Below are positions 1-6,218 of a stretch of DNA of 7,668 nt, in pieces. The stretch's first letter is position 1. Each line of letters begins with the position of its first letter. The DNA is taken from the NCBI GenBank assembly GCA_017652715.1, contig JAGCAL010000046.1, positions 1 through 7,668 of the forward strand, read 5' to 3'. The translations under genes and the position numbers were made by a program. The stretch comes from Candidatus Saccharimonadota bacterium. GTDB lineage: Bacteria; Patescibacteriota; Saccharimonadia; Saccharimonadales; Saccharimonadaceae. A model generated the notes under the pieces. That model was not told the origin of the DNA. It ran no database searches and was given only the letters and a program-made list of their open reading frames with translations.

Positions 1-3000
1 ATTCCCACCACGGAATCTATCACGGAACATTGATTCCGCTGCCGACCCTGTCACTATCCCGCCGTTGGAACCACCTCCATTAGAACCATTCCCTTGACTA
101 TCGCTACTCCTAGTATATATCATGCTAATTCCGAACGTTGCCGCTTTTCTGCGAACCTTATCCCTGTCATCAGAATCCAAGCTTTGTAGTAGCTCCTGAT
201 TCTCTATAATATCTTGCAAATCTTCTCGTCCAAGAGACTCTAAATACTCATCAAACGCAGCACCACCCTGCTGAAGCCCAGCTTCGTGCGACTTCACACG
301 CTTCGCCAGCTGACCACCGTATTCTTTTTCGAGTAAAGGGTTGTCATTACCATCATACATGTATTCTCCATTCGCATTCCTCCTCTGCCCTTCAAATATA
401 GCCCTGTTTTGATTATCGTACATATAATCCCCATTCGCATCCCTTTTCTGCCCTTCATATACCGCATTCCCATTAACATACATAAGACTTCCATCAGCAT
501 TCCTTTGCTGCACCGGTGTATGTTCATAATCCCTATATCCGCTAAAAGTAAGATTATGTGCCCGCTCACCGCCCGACATAAACTGCTCTGTATATATACT
601 GGCCCCACTATCTTTAGCGTTCATCTTACTCCGCACCGTCGAATCTTGCGTATATATTCTTCCCAATGCATTCATGAAATTACTATTCGCCACTCGACTC
701 CTATTACCATTCTCATCCGTAACAGTAGCCTCAGCCCTACGAACAATTGCACCAATCTGGCTTGCCCCACCCTTCTCATTCGCCATACCCCGAGCAAGAG
801 CCGCAAGCTCTAATTGTTGGTCACTATTCAACTCTTGTGTCCTCGCAAGTTCCTCGAGCTCCTCCATACGCTTTGCCATATTCGGCAAAGTATAAGACAC
901 GCGCCTTCCTCCTACCATTATACCGCCACCACTCCCAGAACTTTGCATAAGCGACAATCTCTCGCTCGTCTCCTGATCTAAAGCCTTCGACTCTGCAGCA
1001 GACCTAATCGAAGCTAAACGCGTTTCCATCCCACTCCTGTTACTCAATCGTCGCATTGACTCTTGCTCCGCAATCCTTGCTCCCTCATCCTTCGCTGCAT
1101 TTGCCCTCACTCTCCTAAACGGCAATCGCATGCCAATTTGATTGTTTATTCTTCTGTATGCGTCGCTCCCCTTTATTGTCTTATCGGTCGAACCAACAAG
1201 TTTCCCGCCATACTTCGTCCCAACTCCAGAAATCTTCGCACCAATATTTCCCACCGCATTCAACGAACCCTTTAATAATGTCGGTATGAAGAATACGGGA
1301 GCAATCCCTACTACCATAGAAGTAATCGCCATCATAATCCCGCCCCTACTTCCCGATGCAACAAGTAGTAGCTTTGACACAAAATTCCCACCGCCGACTA
1401 GTAGTCCACAGATCGGAAAGACTAATAAAAGCCCCCACGCCAACTTTATCCATCTATCAAAATATTTTTTCGTATTCGGCAAAATAAAACATGCAAAAGC
1501 GAGCGGAGAAATCACAATCAACACAACAATCGCCGCTTTTCTTGCAGCCAATAATAAGAACAAGAAGAAAATTGCCACTACGACGCTTAGTGCTCCCGTA
1601 AGAAGCATCAAAAGAATCGCAGCGCCACCACCACTAGAGAGAATCGGCCAAATTCCAACCGCCAAAGCTCCCAAAATCGCCGGTGACCACATAATCGTAG
1701 AACCAACCTGTGCTGCTATCGAAATTCCCTCTATCGTAGTCGGTGGAGTAAACCCGCCTAGGTTATTCATCATATTATACAACCCATTTCCGACTATATT
1801 TGACAAATCGACTAGAAGTACACAAATAAAATATGACAAATTAATTAAAATAGCAGCTATAATTAGTTTCGGTAAAACCTTTTTAATCCCATAGTTATCA
1901 ATCCCTACCCCAGTAAGCTGAGAGAATATTACGACTAGAAGCAATATGATAAACAGTATATTTGCCATACTCTGAAAAACATTCCATGCCTCCCTCGTCG
2001 ATTTATCCGCATTATCACCACTAAACAGAGTTGGCTCTACTATCAATGCCGGTGCTATCGTGTTAGAATACGCCGCATTCGCAGCATTAGAAAGAAAATC
2101 CAAAATCGGACATAAAATCCATCCAAGCGAACTCGCCGCCCCAGAATTCAAACACGTTGTCTTTTCAGTCTCCGGATTAGAGGTATTTCCACCAATTGTC
2201 CCGTCATCTAAAGCCCCTGTCGTCGCGACCCTTTCTAGCTTACTTAAATCTATCTTTTTTAATCCCTCAATTACCTTATCAAGCGTCATTGTCTCGGTAA
2301 AGTGCCCGTTATCATTCACTCCGTAGACATCTTTCGGCTCTTCCACTCCGTCAACGTAAGCCAAGCACGTCTTATCTTTTGCCCAGTTTATTTCTTTATA
2401 TCCACTATCATCCTTATAATCATTAAAATACTGATAATCATCACAAATTACCTGGACATTATATACACTTTTTATATAATAGGTATACAAATCATAGATT
2501 TCTTGTGGAGTCAGCGCTAAATCAGAATACTTTGTATAAGTACCTACACTATACCCGATCTGATTGTTTTTGTTTATGCCCCACATAAACTTCCTAATAC
2601 CCCTATCTTCTAAATCTATTTTCAACCCATAATTACCATACACATTTTTTCCACTCTCACCAATAGGATTAGCTGTTACTTTAATACTAAAATTATCGCC
2701 ACCATTAGCATCACCAAAGTAATCCTTTTCCGACTCATTACCATCGGGACCTATAATAAGACTATCGTTTGAATTTTGTTGAGATATCTCATACCATCCC
2801 GATTTCCACTCAACAACAACTGTATCACCACAAAAATCATAGGTACGAACTAAATCAGTACTATTAGGCACATCTATGTCTTCGTCATCACTTGCGAAAG
2901 TATAAATTGTCTTATTATCGCTAGTCTTCTTACCTACACTAGTCGGAAATCTTAATGTCCTAGTCTCACAAGGCAACTTCCTTTTAATCTCGACTTCAAT

Positions 3001-3507
3001 TTTCTTATTAGGTATATTACCTTCACTAATAACACGCTCGGGATCACCTTTTGCACTATATCCAAGCCCGCCAGAGCCTTTCAAATCTTCACCGGCAAAA
3101 AATTTCGCCATATTCTCGGCATTCTCAGGCTTTGTTTCAAAAACACCTAACCCGATAAGCCCTTCATTCAACTTGTCTCCGTCAATATCATTCTTTTTAT
3201 CTTTATCGAAACCAATCATGATTTCGTCGCATTCCGCATTATTATCATTTGCATCAGTTTTGCCATATGGCAATTTAACACTCTCACGCTCACCGTCTGC
3301 TATTAGAAAACCGTCCTCACCCTGGCTTGTTTGCCAATTAGCACTATACGCTCCTTGCGTAAGACAGTTATACACCCCCTCAAACGCCGCTTTGGACTTT
3401 ATCGTATTCCAATCCACCCCATCTGCAAAAACTCTTCCAGAAAACAACCCAGAAAGACCAAAACATACTACTAAAACCGCCAATACTCTTATCATCCTTT
3501 TACTCAT
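1..3507 (-). CDS. VirB6/TrbL-like polytopic membrane protein of a CPR-type type IV secretion system, 3' end beyond the window
   Basis: Open for 1169 codons without a stop from ATG at 3507 to the left edge, so the C-terminus is missing. Probable role: inner-membrane channel of a type IV secretion or DNA-transfer machine. Order of parts: a signal peptide (residues 1-28, basic MSKR, hydrophobic core, cleavage after VFA); a polar ectodomain to about residue 500, with eight cysteines (48, 93, 180, 226, 355, 381, 452, 466) that could form disulfides; about seven membrane helices (514-533, 547-567, 605-622, 630-652, 658-676, 690-708, 723-745); then a charged, Gln/Arg/Glu-rich tail of over 400 residues. 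The core segments GIDNYGIKKVLPKLI, ISPLAFACFILPNTKK and the FP...GGG stretch resemble VirB6/TrbL-like proteins of CPR genomes; this is from memory of the family, not a search. Positive-inside reasoning puts the tail in the cytoplasm. Classical VirB6 is near 300 residues, so both flanks are large extensions. The start is fixed by AGGAGG six bases upstream and by the signal peptide. Confidence 0.72.
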   Translation of the reverse strand, partial: MSKRMIRVLAVLVVCFGLSGLFSGRVFADGVDWNTIKSKAAFEGVYNCLTQGAYSANWQTSQGEDGFLIADGERESVKLPYGKTDANDNNAECDEIMIGFDKDKKNDIDGDKLNEGLIGLGVFETKPENAENMAKFFAGEDLKGSGGLGYSAKGDPERVISEGNIPNKKIEVEIKRKLPCETRTLRFPTSVGKKTSDNKTIYTFASDDEDIDVPNSTDLVRTYDFCGDTVVVEWKSGWYEISQQNSNDSLIIGPDGNESEKDYFGDANGGDNFSIKVTANPIGESGKNVYGNYGLKIDLEDRGIRKFMWGINKNNQIGYSVGTYTKYSDLALTPQEIYDLYTYYIKSVYNVQVICDDYQYFNDYKDDSGYKEINWAKDKTCLAYVDGVEEPKDVYGVNDNGHFTETMTLDKVIEGLKKIDLSKLERVATTGALDDGTIGGNTSNPETEKTTCLNSGAASSLGWILCPILDFLSNAANAAYSNTIAPALIVEPTLFSGDNADKSTREAWNVFQSMANILFIILLLVVIFSQLTGVGIDNYGIKKVLPKLIIAAILINLSYFICVLLVDLSNIVGNGLYNMMNNLGGFTPPTTIEGISIAAQVGSTIMWSPAILGALAVGIWPILSSGGGAAILLMLLTGALSVVVAIFFLFLLLAARKAAIVVLIVISPLAFACFILPNTKKYFDRWIKLAWGLLLVFPICGLLVGGGNFVSKLLLVASGSRGGIMMAITSMVVGIAPVFFIPTLLKGSLNAVGNIGAKISGVGTKYGGKLVGSTDKTIKGSDAYRRINNQIGMRLPFRRVRANAAKDEGARIAEQESMRRLSNRSGMETRLASIRSAAESKALDQETSERLSLMQSSGSGGGIMVGGRRVSYTLPNMAKRMEELEELARTQELNSDQQLELAALARGMANEKGGASQIGAIVRRAEATVTDENGNRSRVANSNFMNALGRIYTQDSTVRSKMNAKDSGASIYTEQFMSGGERAHNLTFSGYRDYEHTPVQQRNADGSLMYVNGNAVYEGQKRDANGDYMYDNQNRAIFEGQRRNANGEYMYDGNDNPLLEKEYGGQLAKRVKSHEAGLQQGGAAFDEYLESLGREDLQDIIENQELLQSLDSDDRDKVRRKAATFGISMIYTRSSDSQGNGSNGGGSNGGIVTGSAAESMFRDRFRGGN
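325..510 (-). repeat. Three tandem 20-21-residue repeats in the tail of the VirB6-like protein
   Basis: Three consecutive units encode residues 1000-1019, 1020-1040 and 1041-1061 (positions 451-510, 388-450 and 325-387). The shared pattern is Q-x-R-(N/D)-A-(D/N)-G-x-(L/Y)-M-Y-x, then Asn-rich residues, then two hydrophobic or aromatic residues and E-(G/K). Example segments are QQRNADGSLMY, QKRDANGDYMY and QRRNANGEYMY. The units are similar at DNA level too (60, 63 and 63 bases), which suggests duplication within the gene. The first unit is one codon shorter. I do not recognise a named repeat family; it is not MORN or TPR. Topology puts it in the cytoplasm, so a partner-binding role is possible but unproven. 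Confidence 0.85.
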
Positions 3508-4459
3508 CAATAACCTCCTCTTCTTCGTCTTCATCACTAACCGTAGTAACATATTGCGAAACATCACCGTCGTTAATTTGCGCATTCAAAACAAACACCC
3601 ACAGCACAAACCTGTCCGACATGGCATCATACCGTCTCAGAAAACGTTCGCTCCGCTCAAGCTCATTCGTTTTTTCCGTCAAAGCCGCCGATAGTTCCGC
3701 ATTTCCCTTCCCGATTATGCAAGCCGCCATTTCCGACTCCTCTACGAGACATCCGTTGCTATTATAGAAATCTAATAGACCTAATACATCCTCGACCCAA
3801 TAATCATAATCCTCGAGAAAAGACTCAGTATACGAATTCTCTTCAGAACTCGGTAGTTCATAATACTGCTCCGCATACGCTAACGCGCCTTCTTTTCCGC
3901 CCTCTCGGAACTTCGCCAATAAATCCGAAAAAGTAATCTTGTTCTTAAAGGCAAAAGCCCTCATAAATGCGAGCAATTCCTTCTCCCCCCTAATCCTATC
4001 ATTCAAATATTGCTTCCCAGGCAAATCTTCTCCCGAATAATCCCCATATGCCGCAATAAACTTACCAAAAAGCTCTTCAGTCTTATCATAAACCTCAACC
4101 TTATCGTCATTATTTACAAAATAATAGTCATACGACAAATCCAATTCCGGATTAATCTCAGTATTCTTCTCCTCACCATATAATACATAGTTCGCAAACG
4201 CATTAAATCTTCCCTTTACCTGATTCGATATCCTCGGCCTTAACACTATTAAAACAACAACTAACACAATCGCCAACACAACAAGAGCAACCAATCCCCC
4301 TACAAGCAGTCCCTTTTTCGACTTCTTCTCTCCGTTATTTAGAACAATATCTCCGCTCCCTGAACTTATCGGAGCAGAAATAGGACTACCAGAACCAACC
4401 CCGCCGGCCGGCCCACCCGAGCTAAGACTACCAAAAGGATTATCATTTGACGGATTCAT
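3500..4459 (-). CDS. Single-pass membrane protein of unknown family, coupled to the VirB6-like gene
   Basis: Complete 319-residue protein that I cannot assign to a family. It has a Gly/Ser/Pro-rich, probably disordered N-terminal tail (1-43), a basic KKSKK cluster (45-49) and one long hydrophobic helix (about 50-74, rich in Leu/Val/Gly), followed by RPR. The remaining 245 residues should lie outside the membrane; they are acidic, rich in Tyr/Glu/Leu and look mostly helical, with two cysteines (237, 247) that could pair. The C-terminus is a run of Asp/Glu whose codons also carry the next gene's ribosome binding site. The basic cluster before the helix predicts N-in/C-out topology. A short cytoplasmic tail, one helix and an outer domain is also the layout of VirB8/TrbF, but I see no sequence similarity supporting that. 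The 8-base overlap with the VirB6-like gene suggests a partner in the same apparatus. No nearby alternative start exists, and a strong promoter ends eight bases before the ATG. Confidence 0.85.
   Translation of the reverse strand: MNPSNDNPFGSLSSGGPAGGVGSGSPISAPISSGSGDIVLNNGEKKSKKGLLVGGLVALVVLAIVLVVVLIVLRPRISNQVKGRFNAFANYVLYGEEKNTEINPELDLSYDYYFVNNDDKVEVYDKTEELFGKFIAAYGDYSGEDLPGKQYLNDRIRGEKELLAFMRAFAFKNKITFSDLLAKFREGGKEGALAYAEQYYELPSSEENSYTESFLEDYDYWVEDVLGLLDFYNSNGCLVEESEMAACIIGKGNAELSAALTEKTNELERSERFLRRYDAMSDRFVLWVFVLNAQINDGDVSQYVTTVSDEDEEEEVIDE
3514..3519 (-). promoter_or_regulatory. Ribosome binding site of the VirB6-like gene, inside the upstream coding sequence
   Basis: The minus strand reads AGGAGG, six bases before the ATG at 3507-3505. 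It lies in the codons for the acidic end (EEV) of the preceding gene, whose stop overlaps the new start in ATGAGTAA (3500-3507). Arriving ribosomes can re-initiate here, so the two proteins are probably made in a coupled way. Confidence 0.85.
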
Positions 4460-4467
4460 ATACGTCC

Positions 4468-4497
4468 ATTATATCATAAGCTTTTTAAAAACCACAA
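4468..4497 (-). promoter_or_regulatory. Extended -10 promoter for the bitopic protein/VirB6-like operon
   Basis: The minus strand has a perfect TATAAT (4468-4473) preceded by TGA, giving the extended -10 form TGnTATAAT (4468-4476). A weak -35 candidate, TTGTGG (4492-4497), sits 18 bases upstream, and an A/T-rich stretch lies between and above. Only eight bases separate TATAAT from the ATG at 4459, so transcription should begin within zero to a few bases of the start codon. No Shine-Dalgarno of useful strength is present. Leaderless translation is the inference. Confidence 0.75.
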
Positions 4498-4562
4498 AAA
4501 TTTGTAACTAACTAGTGAAAATGTCCCGTAGATTATCCAGCAGAACTGAAAAATAATCACTC

Positions 4563-4600
4563 TAACAAAAATGAACCCCAAAAGGGGTTCATTTTCGTTA
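4563..4600 (-). terminator. Intrinsic terminator of the DUF11-like surface protein gene
   Basis: A perfect 12-bp stem (4568-4579 with 4584-4595) closes an AAAA loop on the plus strand, TTTT on the minus. The GC core is CCCC/GGGG, and the base of the stem is an A-tract on one side and a T-tract on the other. After one mismatch the pairing continues for four more base pairs (4563-4566 with 4597-4600). It starts about 25 bases after the TAA at 4626. The symmetric A/T flanks mean it could work in both directions, but only the minus-strand gene needs it. It separates this gene from the downstream operon promoter. Confidence 0.92.
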
Positions 4601-4625
4601 AGACCACCCGTATGAAGCGGCCAAC

Positions 4626-5933
4626 TTACATTAATTTTTTACGGCTAGCAACATAGTAACCAAGCGTAGTTACTACCGCGCCAGCGCCAATCGCACCAGT
4701 TACAATCGTCTCAGGACCAGTGCTTACAATGGTCTTAGGAGTTGTACCAGGATTATCTTGGACCGGCGTTGGAGTTGGAGTCGGCTCTTCTTCTGTCGGA
4801 GCAGGTTTTTCTTTACAACTTTCGTCGTCTTTCTTAACCATTACCGACGCGTCATCCTTATAAACCGCATTCTTTACAGTAGAACTAGAGACCGTAGCAC
4901 TTGCCCAGTTTACTAACTGGTTGTCGCCACAAGCTATCGTCTTATCTACTACTTTACCAGTAAAGCGTACATAAGCGTTACCCTTAGAAGCATAGTCACC
5001 AATAATAATACCAGTCGTAGTTACATGGTCACCCTCAAGGAGTACACCATTTTGGTGGCTGGCATTATAAAGATATGTGGTACCAGGAACATACTCAACG
5101 TTAGTTGGAAGTACATCACGGATGGCTACATTTTTTACAGTCTCAGCGAGCAAGTTAACATACTCAATCTGATACTCAACTTCGTCACCAACCTTAGCTT
5201 CGACGGATTCGCTCCAGGTCTTAGTACCTTTCAAACGAACCACCTTAGAAACCTTAGCAGCAACCGAGCTATGAACCTTAACGTCGATAGTTACGACGCC
5301 AGAATAACCATAACAACCAGGTATCTCGCCATTCATAGTCTTATAACCTAAAGTAGCACCAGTAGTCACAACCTCATTTGGCAATTTAAATTCACCAATG
5401 TTGTTAGTATACTTTGCTGAACCTTCTACGTATTCTAGGTAAACGTTTTCGTCAGCCTCAAGCGTTACCTCATCCCAATAACGGGTTGGAGTAGCATTAG
5501 AGCTATTTATGTAACCGATAATGGTTTGAGACTTAGCTACGGTAGTAGGTAGGCTAAAGTTAGCTTTTACACCTTTAGCGATAGCCTGCTCACCTTTCGG
5601 GCTGTTGTTGTGAACATACAAACGAATAGTGTATGTCTCACCATCTTTTACTTTTATAGTGTTAGCATTCCAAGTTGCGACATTAGCGCCAGCAACTTTA
5701 GCGCCAACGAAATTTCTTTCATCACCGAATTTTTCGTTGTTGGTAATAGAGTTAAAAGTAATTTTATCACCAAATTGCTTTTGGAACTCTTCATTGTTTA
5801 ATTGTTCAAGCGTATAGGTTTCACGACCATTTGCATTGTCGCCCCACGCGCTTACAATTACAGGTGCAGAGACAGCTGCTACAATCACGGCAGCAGCAGA
5901 AAGGCCTAGCACCATCTTATTAAACTTTTTCAT
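4626..5933 (-). CDS. Secreted surface protein with DUF11-like domain and degenerate TG-type C-terminal sorting signal
   Basis: Complete 435-residue protein, probably a structural or adhesive component of the cell surface. Residues 1-29 are a signal peptide (MKKFNK, Ala/Val-rich core, cleavage near VSA). Residues about 75-225 form a beta-rich module with alternating hydrophobics (ETYTIRLYVHNNSPKG, VYLEYVEGSAKY, GEIPGCYGYSG), of a type I recall in Saccharibacteria surface proteins. Residues about 247-350 match the DUF11 pattern: a G-D-x-V-x-Y-x-I start, then VRDVLP-like IRDVLPTNVEYVPGTT, ending in NWASATV. A Pro/Thr/Glu spacer (376-400) leads to VSTGPE (403-408), a hydrophobic stretch (409-428) and SRKKLM. 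This is the layout of an LPXTG sorting signal, but Leu-Pro is replaced by Val-Ser-type residues, so sortase processing is uncertain and simple membrane retention is possible. Cysteines 207, 335 and 373 lie outside the membrane. It has its own terminator and a strong ribosome binding site, so it is likely monocistronic and well expressed. Confidence 0.9.
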   Translation of the reverse strand: MKKFNKMVLGLSAAAVIVAAVSAPVIVSAWGDNANGRETYTLEQLNNEEFQKQFGDKITFNSITNNEKFGDERNFVGAKVAGANVATWNANTIKVKDGETYTIRLYVHNNSPKGEQAIAKGVKANFSLPTTVAKSQTIIGYINSSNATPTRYWDEVTLEADENVYLEYVEGSAKYTNNIGEFKLPNEVVTTGATLGYKTMNGEIPGCYGYSGVVTIDVKVHSSVAAKVSKVVRLKGTKTWSESVEAKVGDEVEYQIEYVNLLAETVKNVAIRDVLPTNVEYVPGTTYLYNASHQNGVLLEGDHVTTTGIIIGDYASKGNAYVRFTGKVVDKTIACGDNQLVNWASATVSSSTVKNAVYKDDASVMVKKDDESCKEKPAPTEEEPTPTPTPVQDNPGTTPKTIVSTGPETIVTGAIGAGAVVTTLGYYVASRKKLM

Positions 5934-5940
5934 AATATTA

Positions 5941-5947
5941 TCCTTCC
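5941..5947 (-). promoter_or_regulatory. Ribosome binding site of the DUF11-like surface protein gene
   Basis: The minus strand reads GGAAGGA, seven bases before the ATG at 5933. This supports that start, as do the signal peptide and the A/T-rich spacer, which should be free of structure. Confidence 0.85.
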
Positions 5948-6119
5948 ATAATTATTATTAATTAGTTCTAAGCCAGAATCGAATTCTCGCTTAGTTTATT
6001 AGTTTACTTTGCTAAACTCTCCTTTTTAAAGAAAAGTCTAAGCTTTTTGCTAGCCATAAATTGTTAATTTTCGTCTGCACAACCAAATCATCTCAGTCTC
6101 AAAAGTTTTATCTTCTTGG
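5948..6119 (-). promoter_or_regulatory. AT-rich leader with small hairpins upstream of the surface protein gene
   Basis: No gene is seen here. Three short inverted repeats occur: AGAAT/ATTCT (5975-5979 with 5983-5987), AGTTTA/TAAACT (6001-6006 with 6013-6018, loop of six) and AAAAG/CTTTT (6032-6036 with 6043-6047). A weak promoter candidate on the minus strand is TTAAAA, 17 bases, TAAACT (each four of six to consensus); it overlaps the second repeat and is not convincing. The promoter of the surface protein gene probably lies in this stretch, but I cannot place it. A long structured leader could stabilise the messenger of an abundant surface protein; that is inference. Confidence 0.4.
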
Positions 6120-6194
6120 GAGTGAAGCCCGGCGGAAAAACCGCCGGACTTTTATAAGGTACATGGGTTGTCCAATCCCACTTGGGCTTCACTC
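6120..6194 (-). other. Nested palindromic element: 11-bp inverted repeat enclosing two hairpins
   Basis: GAGTGAAGCCC (6120-6130) and its exact reverse complement (6184-6194) bracket 53 bases. Inside are GGCGG/CCGCC around a five-base loop, stacked directly on the outer stem (6131-6145), and a second small hairpin, TGGG(A)TT with AACCCA on the minus strand (6164-6180). As RNA this makes a compact three-way junction with an A/U-rich single-stranded joint. The outer stem competes with a longer form of the GC-rich hairpin (6125-6151), so two folds are possible. It may be a structured RNA element at the end of the P/E/T protein messenger, an attenuator-like switch, or a small repeated palindromic element. 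I do not recognise a known RNA family, and no flanking target duplication is evident. Confidence 0.5.
6125..6151 (-). terminator. GC-rich hairpin, possible terminator after the P/E/T-rich protein gene
   Basis: CCGGCGG (6129-6135) pairs perfectly with CCGCCGG (6141-6147) around a five-base loop. On the minus-strand RNA the stem extends through a U-G pair to AAG/CUU, eleven pairs in total. It lies about 68 bases after the TGA at 6219, where a terminator is expected. However, the tail on the minus strand is CTTCACTCC rather than a T-run; the T-rich side (CTTTTAT) faces the plus strand, which has no gene here. The terminator role is therefore uncertain. Confidence 0.45.
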
Positions 6195-6218
6195 GTCTTA
6201 TGTGGCTATCTATACAAA

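Noticed and set aside
325..510. CRISPR-like array
   Set aside because: The units are contiguous coding repeats of 60-63 bases without unique spacers, in frame with a long gene.
409..813. Plus-strand open frame of 134 codons, and a minus-strand frame at 294-608
   Set aside because: Both overlap the tandem-repeat tail of the long gene. Their repetitive make-up mirrors the 63-base repeats read in other frames.
1142..1894. Plus-strand open frame of 250 codons
   Set aside because: It lies entirely antisense to the membrane core of the VirB6-like protein, has no ribosome binding site, and its Ile/Pro/Thr-rich composition is what the reverse complement of a hydrophobic coding region gives.
3173..3694. 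Plus-strand open frame of 173 codons
   Set aside because: It runs antisense across the end of the bitopic protein gene and the signal peptide of the channel gene, both of which have strong support.
6120..6194. tRNA gene
   Set aside because: The length is right and the outer stem is closed, but there is no T-loop (TTCRA-type) sequence, no proper anticodon arm, and the stem is 11 rather than 7 pairs.
6120..6194. Complete insertion sequence or miniature transposon
   Set aside because: The inverted ends are only 11 bp, the inside is 53 bases of structured sequence, and no direct target duplication is visible at the flanks. It remains possible as a degenerate repeat.
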